The position numbers were made by a program, and so were the translations under genes. This document shows, in pieces, positions 1 to 9,184 of a stretch of DNA of 43,309 bases. Position 1 is the stretch's first letter. The number at the start of each line of letters is the position of its first letter. The notes under the pieces are model-generated. The model saw only the letters and a list, made by a program, of their open reading frames with translations. It did not search any database and had not been told where the DNA came from. Origin of the DNA: an uncultured Clostridia bacterium (GTDB taxonomy: Bacteria > Bacillota > Clostridia > Oscillospirales > Oscillospiraceae); contig CALCRH010000179.1 in assembly GCA_937894515.1 (NCBI GenBank), positions 1-43,309 on the forward strand, read 5' to 3'.

Positions 1-225
1 GGCGCGTTCTCCTTTACTGCTCATCCGTTTACGGACGCCATGATCGACCGTGCGGCGCACATAGAGGATATATCCGACATGGGATTGACCGCTTTAGCGC
101 TGAACGGCGTGATGCGGGGCATCGGCTCCTCCTCCTGCGGCCCCGGCACAAGAGCGGAATACCGGCTTGACGCACGAAAAGGTTTCGACTTTTCATTTAC
201 CATGGTTCCCGAACTTCTGAAATAA
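1..225 (+). CDS. beta-galactosidase, C-terminal fragment (5' end outside window)
   Basis: An open frame enters from the left edge and stops at TAA (223-225), giving 74 residues. The segment IGSSSCGPGTRAEYRL followed by a short beta-strand tail is the typical end of GH2 LacZ-type beta-galactosidases (compare GIGSNSCGP...YRL in that family). The enzyme hydrolyses lactose and related beta-galactosides in the cytoplasm. The catalytic domain lies outside the window. This is a bacterial chromosomal gene, not a phage gene, and it converges on the truncated kinase-like frame that follows. I infer that it belongs to a chimeric or host tip of the contig, not to the phage. Confidence 0.8.
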   Translation, partial: GAFSFTAHPFTDAMIDRAAHIEDISDMGLTALALNGVMRGIGSSSCGPGTRAEYRLDARKGFDFSFTMVPELLK

Positions 226-232
226 AACACCA

Positions 233-268
233 CTCCCCTTTTTGCGCATCTTATTGCAAAAAGGGGAG
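233..268. terminator. intrinsic terminator between lacZ end and kinase-like end
   Basis: A perfect 13-bp stem, CTCCCCTTTTTGC / GCAAAAAGGGGAG, with a 10-nt loop lies between two convergent coding ends. T-rich sequence follows on both strands (ATTATTT to the right, GTGTTTTATTT on the minus strand to the left), so it may act in both directions. Confidence 0.75.
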
Positions 269-292
269 ATTATTTCGGTTTCTGAAAATAAT

Positions 293-645
293 TTATATCG
301 GATCGATCAGATCATACACTGCGTCTATGGCTTCGTCATAATCTTTATCGATCATAACCACGTCAAGATCATATTCCATACAACCTTCAAAGTAATAGCG
401 ATTGTCGCGTTTTATATTTTCTGCCGTACATCCGGAATCATCCAGGCGGGCTTCGATACAGGAGGCATTTTTTAAGATATCCGCAAATCGAGTGTCAATA
501 TAGCGGTCGCTCATGCAAAGGCAGATAAACCTGATATGACGCAGGTATTCATCGGAAAAATCCGGTTTCCAGTCAAAGGGCACGTAGCAGCCTTCCACGA
601 TCAGGTTCTGCTTGTTCTCAACTGCTGTCTTCACCAGCTCCGCCG
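293..645 (-). other. host-derived tail of the frame: C-terminal piece of a P-loop nucleotide-kinase-like protein
   Basis: From about base 640 leftwards the frame reads NLIVEGCYVPFDW ... FICLCMSDRYI ... CIEARLDDSGCTAEN and ends at 293. I recognise this as the C-terminal half of a small kinase-like protein common in Clostridia. Its Walker A half is absent. Base composition shifts from GC-rich (phage) to AT-rich within a few codons of LSGRDVLRQAAE. Together with lacZ it forms a convergent bacterial gene pair. The exact junction cannot be fixed from sequence alone; it lies at about 600-650. Confidence 0.65.
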
Positions 646-3600
646 CCTGCCGCAGCACATCCCGCCCGGACAGCGTGTTCCTCCGCTGCTGGTACTGTAT
701 ATCCCCGTCCTTTGCGGTGCCTTCGCCGTATCGTCCGATGATCTCGTCCCTGTGGTCCTTGTTCAGCGGGATGATGTCGCGCAGCGTCGTGCTCTGGCCG
801 GTTTCATACTGGTTGAAGATCTTCTGCTCCAGAACCGTCTCCAGGCGTCCGTTGATCTCGTTGTGGCTTTTGTCCATGTGCCCGTCTTCGGTATAGAACT
901 GAACGACGATTTCCGCGGATGTTACACCGGCCTTTTCAAGAGCTCGCATGCGGTGCCGACCCTCATGGCCGATTACGTTTCCGTTCTCGTCAATGATGAG
1001 GAACGGCGTCTGCCGCTTTTCCTTCTTCAGGCCCTCGATGTAGTCGTACTCATTGACGTTCTTCCCGTAGTCACCGGGGCGGGTATCGAACACCGCACGG
1101 TCCTGGTTCTCCGTCCGAAGCGTCATGTTCAGGAAATCCGTCGGGTTTATTGTGGAGATCCACTTCTGCGCATAGGTCTTGTTGGATCCGGCACCGCTGT
1201 CATCAATCAGGTAGTCGATGCGGGCTGTGGTCATCTTCGCAGATTTCTCTTGACTATCAAAAGCATACTGTGGTACATTTGTCTTGGACGAAGTGTCCTC
1301 TGCACGACCAAAACGCTGTTCGCTAATGGCAACGTGCAGAGACGCCTCGTCTTTTTCTTTATCGTATACTACATCGTTATTACCGATAAGTTCATCAATG
1401 TAGTCGTCGAATGTTTCATAGTTGCCCGCTGCGATTTCGTCAAGACTGTTGTATGCGGTTACAATGACATCATAAAAACCGGACTCGCCATTGATCGTTC
1501 CTTTTTTGCCGTTCCTGTAGTTTCCGATGTCAACGGCAACGACGCCATCGCCTCCATTGATTTTCACGATTGCAACGTAATGCCCAGCATTTCTTCCGCT
1601 GTTCTGGTAAATGATGTAGTCCGGGTTATTTAGATTTTCGATTGCCTCCATGAGGCCATCAACGCCAAGACTGTGCCCGTCGGAAGTCTTACTTTGCATT
1701 GCCTTGTATGCTTTGCTCGCATACATCACAAATGATCTTCTTCCGGGAATTTTGGCCGCGTACTCATAGACAAACGGAGTTTCCCGCATTACCGGGAACG
1801 TAAAATCCAGCCGTTGGCCTGGATTGTCGAAAATGTCCTGCAGCGTAGCTCTGACCTTCGCATAATTTACGCTGTCGTCTACGATTACGTTTTTATGTCG
1901 GTCTCTCGCCTGGTACTGCACCTGCCCGGCACCGGAATCCTCAATGGCCAGCCGGATCGCCGCATCGCGGACGGCGCGGGCCTGGGCGAGATCCGCCTTG
2001 GAGAAGGCTGCATCCTCGTTCAGCATCTTGTTGACGATGAAGTCCTCCGCCTCCCGGGAGTCGATGGCCGCCTGGCTGTTCACCTCTTCGCTGAGGATGT
2101 CCAGCATGGTGTCCACGTCGAAGGTTGGCGTGACCGCCTGCTGAATGATGACGCCGCGGGTGATCTGGTTCACCATCTTCCGGTCCACTAGCAGCTTCCA
2201 GTAGCCCTGTGAATCCTCCCGCAGCGAATAGCTGCCGTCGGAATTCTTCTGCAGGAACTGCGCAAACTTCGGGGTCAGGCCTCGCTCGGCACACAGCGCC
2301 AGATACTTCTTGGACGCCTCCACCATGTATTCGTAGCCGTCGGCATAGGACTGGGCTTCCTTCTCATTGAACCACTCCCGGAGCTTCGGCGCTTCGCCGT
2401 CGCCGGATTCGTTCTGCCACTTGGTATAGTCCTTCCAGGCCCGGATACCCATGCGTCGCCGCATGTCTGCGTTCAGGCCGCTGGTGTGGTAAGGAATAAT
2501 GTAGTCGATGTCCGGGGACGCCATAAGGGCCAGGATCTGCTCGTCGGAAATGCCGATGGCGATGTTGCCTGCGGTGTCCGGGAACTGCTCGCGCAGCTCA
2601 ATCATGGTGTCAAAGTCGATGCCCTCCACCGGGTCGAAGTCCAGGCCGCCGCTCTCGGTGAAGCCGGTGTTCCCGTTGGGGATCAGGCTCATGTTCATCA
2701 TCATGCCGGTCCGGCCCAGGAAGCGCACCATGTCGGCCACCTTGGTGTAGGTATGCACCTTGGCGTGGCGGGTGCTCAGCTCGATGATCGCGGAGATAGT
2801 GTCCAGCAGGTGCATGGCCTGGAAGTCGCTCCAGCTCTGATGCCGGAAGCCGCTCTCCTCGTTCATCTGCTCGATCAGGGCGTCGCTGACGCTGTTGATG
2901 TCGCCGCGGGAATAGGGCACGTCGGTCTCCTGTGCCTTGCTTCTGGTGGCGTTTCGTACCTTGGAGATGAACGCATCGTACAGATCCGGCTGCGTCATGC
3001 GAAGACGGGACAGGGACTGTGCGCTCAGGAATTCGGCGTTGTCCATGCTCTCCGCCAGCTGCAGCACGGCGTTCTGCTGTGCATACGCCTCCGGGTCTGC
3101 CTTCTGCAGCCAGGACCAGTAGCCCTTCCGGATCTCCTTTGCAAACTTGTTCAGTTCGTTCACGCTATAGCCCGCTGCCTTGACCTGTGCCTTTGTGGCA
3201 CCGCGGTCCAGGCCTCTGCTTTCCTTCCAGTCGCCGATGCGCTTGTTGTAGACCTCCTGCTTGAAACGGGTATTTTTCAGACTGTAATAGTTCTGAATGG
3301 AATCCGCCTTGTTGTTCAGGAACTCGTTGATGACCTTGGGACTCTTCAGGCGGGCCGCCTCCACATAGCAAAGGGCACATGCCACGTCCAGCTTCTTTCC
3401 CTCTGCCTGCAGCTTCTTGATCTCGTTGCGGATCTTCACCTGCTCCACCGGCGTCAGGGCCCGCTTCAGCGATGCCTGCAGCCGCTCGGTGATGGCCTGG
3501 GTCAGCAGGCGCTTCCTGCACAGCGTGGAATAGTCCAGTGCCATGCGGTAGTGCGGGTCGCTGTTCTCCTTATAGGGGAGGAAGGGCCGGTTCGTTCCGT

Positions 3601-6600
3601 CCATGTTCTGGAACGATTCGCTCCGTTCGATCTCCCGCAGGTGATTCTCCACATAATCCATCACGCGGTTGATGGATTTATACAGATAGTTCAGGTCGGC
3701 CTCACTCATGGGCTTGCCCTCGCCCACAAGGTCCGCATCCCGCAGATCCTGCATATAACCTTCCAGGTCCTGCTTCATGGTGCGCAGCTGGAACATCTTG
3801 CCGCCGCTGCTGTCCTTCACGGACTGCATGCCCTCGCGGGTGATGTTCTCTGCCTTTGCCTCCCGTGCCGCTCTCTCCTGCTCGGCAACGCCGCGATTAT
3901 AATTCTCCACCGCAGCCAGGGCCATCTCATCCCACAGCTTGACGATGCCCTCCATGTACCGGACCGTGCCGTTCATCTCCACCTTCAGGGCCTGGGCCTC
4001 GCGGGAATCGTTGGGCTTGATGCCTTTGAAATACTCTATGACCCGTCCGATGAACTTCAGGAATGCTTCCCGAATCTTACTGGCCAGACCGGGATCCTTC
4101 TCCAGCAGCTTCTCCATGAATCTGGACTCCGGCAGCACGTCGGTCATGGCCTCTGCCACCACCTCGCGGCTGGCCCGGTCCCAGGACAGCTTCTCGGCCT
4201 CGGCCTTTTTGGCGGCCTCATCCTCGCTCATGCCCTGCTCCAGATACATGGCCTTTTTGCTTTCGTAATCCACCTGCTGAATCTCCGCAATGCGGTAATC
4301 CAGGTCGAACTCCTCGCGCTCGTTCAGGGCCTCCAGGACCGCGCTGCGCAGGGTGTTATATTCGCCGGGTGCCCATTTCTCGCCGACGTGGGTGAACTCA
4401 TGGCTGAAGGTCCGGAGCATCACATACTTGGCGAAATCCGTCACGTCCGTCGCGTCGCAGATACCGGCGGCAATGTCGATGGCCACCACGTCGCTGCTCC
4501 AGTCAAAGCTGCCCTGCTCCGCCTTGTAATTCATGTCAGAGGAATCGAACAGTTCGATGGTGAAGCCGGTGGCCTCTGCGATCTTCAGCAGCACCCGGTA
4601 GGCCGTTGCCTGGTTGGATCCGGATTTGAACCGTTTCTTGAGATCGGCGACGGTGATGTTGCCCCTGGCGATGACGGCGCCCTTCTTTTTTCCGCCGGGC
4701 TTCATGCTTTCCAGCGCCTGTTCCGCCCGGACGGATTTACCGGTGGCGTAGGCCAGTCTGCGCTGCGTCTCGGTCAGGGCCTGCGTCGCCGTGCTTTCCA
4801 CAGCTGCGGACTCCTTGCCGCCGTCAATGCCGATTTGGTACGCCGCGTCAAAGGCGTTCTCAAAGGACGTCATATCGGATACGGGTGCAATGTTGAAGAT
4901 GTGCCGCACGGCGCCTGCCTGCTTGCCGTACTTTGCTGCCACGCTGTCCACGGCGGAGCTCTTCGCTGCTGCCGGTGCGGGCGCTGCCGTGACGCGCTCT
5001 TCCGCCAGCTTCTGCACCGACGCACGGACGATATTCCGCTGCTCTGACGGCGTTTTGCCGCCAAGCTGCAGATTACCCGCCTTGCTCTCCAAAGCGGCCA
5101 CAGCGTCAGGATCTGCCAGAATACCGCGCACGTCGTTGCCGCTTAGCTCCTTGCTGCCCGCTTTTTCGATGACGGCGTCCACGGTGCTGTTGCCGGTCCG
5201 GACGCTCTCGCTGGCGGGAGCGGCTTCGCTCTGCTCTGCCTCCACCTTCAGCGGCGCGATGGCCTTGTGGTTGTCGTTGAATTCCTTGGCCGCAGCCATG
5301 TCCGCCTTCAGTTTGGAAATCTCGGAATACTCCCGGGTGTTGATTCGTTTGGTGCCGATGTTCTCGGCCCATTCCGTGTTGAATTCCTGGCTGCGGATGT
5401 GCTCCGGGTTCAGCTCGCTGAGGATGCGCTGTCCGTATTTGCTGCGGTCGATCAGCTGGGCTTCCGCTCTCGTCAGCTTCTCGCCGGAAACGGTCTTTGC
5501 GATGGCCGCCGCCAGGGCGCTGACGTCTCCGGTCTCGCCGTATTTCTCCAGCTGCTGCTTGGCCGCCTCGCTGATCCTGCCCTTGTCATAGTTGAGGATG
5601 TCCTCCTCTGCCTGACTGGCAAACTGTCCGATGCTATAGGGCGATACCTTCCCCTTCTCCGCGATCTTGCCCTGGATCTTCTTGGCCAGCTCGTTGTCTG
5701 GGTTGACCTCCAGCGCCTCGGTGATTAGCTGGTTGATGTCAGCGCCGTCATACAGCTCGGCGAAGTAGTCCTGCGCGTCCACCCGCATGGCGCTGTTGAT
5801 CGCCACGCCAACGGCACCCATGATGCCGCCGCTCAGAGCACCGCCGATGAAGTCCATTCCCATCGTCTTGGCCTGGTCCAGCACCGCATGCCAGAAGGCG
5901 GAGCTGTCGCTCATGCCGCCATTTTTATAGGTGTCAATGCTCTGCTGCCACTCGCTCTTGTCCTTTGCCACCAGGATGTCCGCCATCAGGTTGACGATGT
6001 CGCTGCCGACCTCCTCGCTGCCCTCCGCCAGGAAGTTCTTGAGGATGTAGCCCATCGCGTTTTTGCCCAGCGTGGTCTTGTCCAGCAATGCCTCGATGCT
6101 GACCTTCTCGCTGATGACCTCCGCGGCGCCTGCAATGGTACCCAGGGCGAAGGCCTGTCCGTCGGAAAGGCCGCGGTCTTTGGCGCTGATCACGGTGTCC
6201 GCTGCTGCGCCGGTGCCCATGATTGCAAGGCTGAGCGCCTCGTTTCCTCCGGTGATCGCCGTGTTGAACAGGAAGTCCGCCATGCTCATGCCGGTCTGAT
6301 ACAGGAAGCTGCCGACAGCGCCGAAGTTCTGGGATACCGCGTCGCGGATGGCGGAATTCATATAGCTGCTGCGGTTGTATCCGTCGTTCTGGTCGATGGT
6401 GCCGTCGCTCATGTAATCGCCCATCTGGCCAAGATAGCTCAGTCCCTTCAGCGGACTCTCCAGGACGCTGAATACGGAGGATCCAAACGGGTCCTTGTTC
6501 GCCTGCTCCGCCCACCATTCCTGCTCCTGCATCCGCTGCTTTGCGTTCAGGTTGCCGGAGATGTCCTTAATGTAGCTGTATGCCGCGTCGGAGCCCTGCG

Positions 6601-7540
6601 TCTTGTAGAGATAGTTGAAGGTGGCGATCTCGCTGTCCGTCATCTGCTGCAGGAAGTTTTTGTCCACGCCGTAGATCATCGCGTTGTCGCGGACCTCGTT
6701 GATCTCCTGCCGCGTGATGGCGTCCTGGTTGCGGTTGATGTAGTCGTAGAGGATGTCGTCATAGCCGGTGGAGTTGTATCTGCCGGTAACGGTGTTGAAC
6801 TCTGCGTTGCCGTTCCAGGTGCTGCGGTACAGACTGTTCATGTCGAAGTCCGCGTTTTCCGCCAGGGAGCCGTAATACTTGCTGGTCCGGTCGTTGACGT
6901 ACTTCTCCCGCTGTGCCTCCAGCTCCCGGATCTTGTCCGCGTTCATGGCCCGCTGCTGATACTGGGGCTGGTAGCCCATCGACATGCCGAACACCGGCGT
7001 GGCGGGTGCTGCAGGCGCGGATCTCAGCGCTTCGATCTGCTTGTCCAGGTCTGCGATCAGCCGGTCATAGTCCTCCACGGACGTGTTCTGGTAGAACTCA
7101 TAGTCCTTTTTCGCGGCGTTGTAATCCTCGGCGCTGTCGAAGGCTGCATAGCTGTCCCGCAACGCGGATGGGTTCGACCCGTTCAGCATCTCGATGATAT
7201 CGTCGAAATACTTCCGTGCGTCTTTGTCTCCGCTGTAACGGGAGCGGTATGCGTTGGCGTAATTCAGAAGGTTGCTGCGTCTCCTGTTCAGGTCGTTGCC
7301 GGTGCTGCTTTCCGGACCGCTCCATACAGACGAATATCTGTTGAAATCGTCGGCATATCCGCTGACAGCGGTCTGGAACGCATTGACATCGTACCGTTCC
7401 TTTGCGGTCGCGTAGTCCACATAGCTCTGGTTCAGTCCGGCAGAACCGTTTTTGGCAATGTGCTCTTCCAAGAGCGATGTTCTGCCTGTCGTTGCCGCGT
7501 TGTTTTTCTTGAGTGCGTTGTATTCTTCAAGCAAGGACAT
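293..7540 (-). CDS. giant phage polyvalent (internal virion) protein, 5' part, fused at its C-terminus to a bacterial kinase-like fragment
   Basis: A 2,415-residue frame. I chose ATG 7540 because AAGGTGG lies 8 nt upstream; an in-frame GTG 12 nt earlier is less well placed. It follows the PG-binding virion protein directly. Visible parts in order: a helical, Gly/Ala-rich N-terminal third (about 1-620); a zinc-metalloprotease motif HEFTH (1047-1051); a large region with a CALC cysteine pair (1388-1391) that recurs in phage giant proteins and that I cannot name; an AT-rich alpha/beta segment (about 1885-2085) like the barnase/EndoU/colicin-type nuclease domains of polyvalent proteins; and a ParB-like segment with GHEGRHRMRAL (about 2190). 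Such proteins are packaged and delivered with phage DNA (family knowledge). The last ~115 residues (293 to about 640) match the C-terminus of a Firmicutes P-loop kinase-like protein without its P-loop, so the natural C-terminus is missing and probably continues in 39320-43213. Confidence 0.8.
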   Translation of the reverse strand: MSLLEEYNALKKNNAATTGRTSLLEEHIAKNGSAGLNQSYVDYATAKERYDVNAFQTAVSGYADDFNRYSSVWSGPESSTGNDLNRRRSNLLNYANAYRSRYSGDKDARKYFDDIIEMLNGSNPSALRDSYAAFDSAEDYNAAKKDYEFYQNTSVEDYDRLIADLDKQIEALRSAPAAPATPVFGMSMGYQPQYQQRAMNADKIRELEAQREKYVNDRTSKYYGSLAENADFDMNSLYRSTWNGNAEFNTVTGRYNSTGYDDILYDYINRNQDAITRQEINEVRDNAMIYGVDKNFLQQMTDSEIATFNYLYKTQGSDAAYSYIKDISGNLNAKQRMQEQEWWAEQANKDPFGSSVFSVLESPLKGLSYLGQMGDYMSDGTIDQNDGYNRSSYMNSAIRDAVSQNFGAVGSFLYQTGMSMADFLFNTAITGGNEALSLAIMGTGAAADTVISAKDRGLSDGQAFALGTIAGAAEVISEKVSIEALLDKTTLGKNAMGYILKNFLAEGSEEVGSDIVNLMADILVAKDKSEWQQSIDTYKNGGMSDSSAFWHAVLDQAKTMGMDFIGGALSGGIMGAVGVAINSAMRVDAQDYFAELYDGADINQLITEALEVNPDNELAKKIQGKIAEKGKVSPYSIGQFASQAEEDILNYDKGRISEAAKQQLEKYGETGDVSALAAAIAKTVSGEKLTRAEAQLIDRSKYGQRILSELNPEHIRSQEFNTEWAENIGTKRINTREYSEISKLKADMAAAKEFNDNHKAIAPLKVEAEQSEAAPASESVRTGNSTVDAVIEKAGSKELSGNDVRGILADPDAVAALESKAGNLQLGGKTPSEQRNIVRASVQKLAEERVTAAPAPAAAKSSAVDSVAAKYGKQAGAVRHIFNIAPVSDMTSFENAFDAAYQIGIDGGKESAAVESTATQALTETQRRLAYATGKSVRAEQALESMKPGGKKKGAVIARGNITVADLKKRFKSGSNQATAYRVLLKIAEATGFTIELFDSSDMNYKAEQGSFDWSSDVVAIDIAAGICDATDVTDFAKYVMLRTFSHEFTHVGEKWAPGEYNTLRSAVLEALNEREEFDLDYRIAEIQQVDYESKKAMYLEQGMSEDEAAKKAEAEKLSWDRASREVVAEAMTDVLPESRFMEKLLEKDPGLASKIREAFLKFIGRVIEYFKGIKPNDSREAQALKVEMNGTVRYMEGIVKLWDEMALAAVENYNRGVAEQERAAREAKAENITREGMQSVKDSSGGKMFQLRTMKQDLEGYMQDLRDADLVGEGKPMSEADLNYLYKSINRVMDYVENHLREIERSESFQNMDGTNRPFLPYKENSDPHYRMALDYSTLCRKRLLTQAITERLQASLKRALTPVEQVKIRNEIKKLQAEGKKLDVACALCYVEAARLKSPKVINEFLNNKADSIQNYYSLKNTRFKQEVYNKRIGDWKESRGLDRGATKAQVKAAGYSVNELNKFAKEIRKGYWSWLQKADPEAYAQQNAVLQLAESMDNAEFLSAQSLSRLRMTQPDLYDAFISKVRNATRSKAQETDVPYSRGDINSVSDALIEQMNEESGFRHQSWSDFQAMHLLDTISAIIELSTRHAKVHTYTKVADMVRFLGRTGMMMNMSLIPNGNTGFTESGGLDFDPVEGIDFDTMIELREQFPDTAGNIAIGISDEQILALMASPDIDYIIPYHTSGLNADMRRRMGIRAWKDYTKWQNESGDGEAPKLREWFNEKEAQSYADGYEYMVEASKKYLALCAERGLTPKFAQFLQKNSDGSYSLREDSQGYWKLLVDRKMVNQITRGVIIQQAVTPTFDVDTMLDILSEEVNSQAAIDSREAEDFIVNKMLNEDAAFSKADLAQARAVRDAAIRLAIEDSGAGQVQYQARDRHKNVIVDDSVNYAKVRATLQDIFDNPGQRLDFTFPVMRETPFVYEYAAKIPGRRSFVMYASKAYKAMQSKTSDGHSLGVDGLMEAIENLNNPDYIIYQNSGRNAGHYVAIVKINGGDGVVAVDIGNYRNGKKGTINGESGFYDVIVTAYNSLDEIAAGNYETFDDYIDELIGNNDVVYDKEKDEASLHVAISEQRFGRAEDTSSKTNVPQYAFDSQEKSAKMTTARIDYLIDDSGAGSNKTYAQKWISTINPTDFLNMTLRTENQDRAVFDTRPGDYGKNVNEYDYIEGLKKEKRQTPFLIIDENGNVIGHEGRHRMRALEKAGVTSAEIVVQFYTEDGHMDKSHNEINGRLETVLEQKIFNQYETGQSTTLRDIIPLNKDHRDEIIGRYGEGTAKDGDIQYQQRRNTLSGRDVLRQAAELVKTAVENKQNLIVEGCYVPFDWKPDFSDEYLRHIRFICLCMSDRYIDTRFADILKNASCIEARLDDSGCTAENIKRDNRYYFEGCMEYDLDVVMIDKDYDEAIDAVYDLIDPI

Positions 7541-7556
7541 TTCATTCACCACCTTA

Positions 7557-8849
7557 TTATTTGCTCATCGCCCATTTGATGTCTGCCTGCACCGCCGGAT
7601 CATTGATGTTGACGCCGCGGTTTGCAAGTGCCGCCTCGATCTCAGATTTTTTCATGCCTGCCGCAGCTGCGTCGAGAAGTTCATCTGTTCTGTAGGTGGC
7701 ATTAACCTTCGGCTTATCTCCGGGTGTCTTGCTTCCGTTATAGGCTGCCTCTGTCGCCGCATCCCAGATACCCGTCACCGGAAGGCCAAGACTGCTCTGG
7801 ATCGCTTTGACCTGCTCCTTGGTAAAGCCGGTGCCCTCGTTTGGATCCTGCCCGCCGGACCCGCCTCTGCCTGTCTGCTTCGGTGCCATGCTGCTGACGA
7901 CGGTGTCCAGCTCCGCCTGCGTCAGGCCGCTTGCCTCCAGCAGGTCCATCGGAAGCTGGGAAATGTCGCCGCCTGCGGCAAGATAGGACATGATCCGGTC
8001 CCTTGCGTCGCTGCGCTCGTCCTCATAAAGGCCGTACTCAATGCCCCAGCTGTCCATCCCGCGGTCATAGGCCTGATCCGCAAGTCCCTGGGCATAGTTC
8101 CGGTCGTTGAGCCAGGCGCCAAGCTCGTCCTGATATCGCCCGTACTCGTTGTCACGCAGCTGGCTGAGCATGGAATACTGCTGCAGCATGTCGTTGCCCT
8201 GATCGCGCCAGGCGGCGTATGCCCGGTCGTACAGCTCCGGCACCCGGTCGTTCAGCCGCTGCAGATAGGCGTTGTACTGCTGCTGACCTACGGCCTGGCC
8301 GTAGGTGCTGCCGTATCCGCCGGTCAGTCCGGCGGCCTGGCCCATCGTGTCCTGCATGGCCAGGTTTCCCAGGTCGGTGTACTGCTTCTTGTACTGCTGG
8401 TACAGCATGTCACTGTCCAGGTCGTACTCAAACGGATCGCGGTTGACGATCTGGTTGTAGATGTTCAGGATCTGCGCGTCGTAGCTCGGGTTGTAGGTTG
8501 GTCTGCTGTCGTTCACGGACTGCAGCGCGGCCATTGCCTGCTGGTAATACTGGTCGTTGCCCGGGTCGTACATGCTCGGCGCTTTGGACGGCGTGAGTAC
8601 GGGCTCCGTGGTCTGCTGCTGCGCAGAAGTCCCGCTGCCATACAGGTGCGTCAGGGTCTGATTACCGGCCACGCCGTCGATGTCCAGCCCGTTGTCCGCC
8701 TGATACTTCCGGACGGCCTGCTGGGTGTTCCAGCCGTAGATGCCGTCGGCGCCGGTGCTGCCGATGTCATAGCCCTTGGCCTGCAGCGCCTGCTGCAGGC
8801 GAAGGACATCGTCGCCCCGGCTTCCGTTGTAAAGGTTGGTATAAGTCAT
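7557..8849 (-). CDS. virion-associated peptidoglycan-binding protein
   Basis: 430 residues, ATG preceded by GGAGGGGAACA. Residues about 5-70 form a PG_binding_1 domain (GSRGDDVLRLQQAL...GIYGWNTQQAV...GVAGNQTLTHL). A second, weaker repeat of this kind sits near 345-375 (TKEQVKAIQSSLGLPVTG). The middle is helical and rich in Tyr/Gln/Asp (YQQYKKQYTDLGNLAMQD and similar). It lies between the connector genes and the giant polyvalent gene, the place where P22-type phages encode ejection or internal virion proteins. I infer an injected or tail-tip protein that contacts the cell wall. It is not a lysis enzyme: no catalytic domain is visible. Confidence 0.65.
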   Translation of the reverse strand: MTYTNLYNGSRGDDVLRLQQALQAKGYDIGSTGADGIYGWNTQQAVRKYQADNGLDIDGVAGNQTLTHLYGSGTSAQQQTTEPVLTPSKAPSMYDPGNDQYYQQAMAALQSVNDSRPTYNPSYDAQILNIYNQIVNRDPFEYDLDSDMLYQQYKKQYTDLGNLAMQDTMGQAAGLTGGYGSTYGQAVGQQQYNAYLQRLNDRVPELYDRAYAAWRDQGNDMLQQYSMLSQLRDNEYGRYQDELGAWLNDRNYAQGLADQAYDRGMDSWGIEYGLYEDERSDARDRIMSYLAAGGDISQLPMDLLEASGLTQAELDTVVSSMAPKQTGRGGSGGQDPNEGTGFTKEQVKAIQSSLGLPVTGIWDAATEAAYNGSKTPGDKPKVNATYRTDELLDAAAAGMKKSEIEAALANRGVNINDPAVQADIKWAMSK

Positions 8850-9184
8850 TGTTCCCCTCCGTTATTGGTGATAGCTTGCCAGCTGATGCTTTTCTCTCCG
8901 CCGGTCCTGGTTCCGGACCACATGGCCCCGGTGGAATCCACAAGGACGAAATACAGATACCCGTTCCCGCCCATGATCATCACGGCGCCGCGCCCGGAGG
9001 CATCCTCCGGAAGATTCGGCAGCTCCTTCAGATTTGTGGTCGCCCGGACGGACTCCTGCTCCTCTCCGCTGCGCAGGTAGCGGTTCAGCTCGTCCACCAT
9101 CTGATACAGATAGCGGCGGACATCGAAGGCACCCACGCCGTTTTTTCCAGCATCTGTCAGCGGTGGATAAGGCAGCTGTATCAT
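8846..9184 (-). CDS. small virion-region protein of unknown function
   Basis: 112 residues, ATG 9184, overlapping the next gene's start by 4 bases (ATGA) and overlapped in the same way by the upstream gene, so the three are translationally coupled. The N-terminal half has a helix (VRRYLYQMVDELNRYLRSGEEQ is part of it). The C-terminal half looks like beta strands with aromatic residues (GNGYLYFVLVDSTGAMWSGT). No family is recognised. Position between the stabilisation-like protein and the PG-binding virion protein suggests a tail needle, plug or adaptor role, but this is only inference. Confidence 0.7.
   Translation of the reverse strand: MIQLPYPPLTDAGKNGVGAFDVRRYLYQMVDELNRYLRSGEEQESVRATTNLKELPNLPEDASGRGAVMIMGGNGYLYFVLVDSTGAMWSGTRTGGEKSISWQAITNNGGEQ

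Noticed and set aside
1..645. lacZ/kinase locus as the prophage insertion site
   Set aside because: The integrase has an internal attP with tRNA-Ala sequence; no repeat of it lies at either tip, and the opposite tip is a mosaic of unrelated genes.
2486..5047. 853-residue open frame on the plus strand
   Set aside because: It is the complementary shadow of the GC-rich giant gene; composition (His/Leu/Arg/Val-rich, no domains) is typical of antisense frames. The same holds for 5888-7579, 14775-18179, 25661-28702 and 40142-43081.
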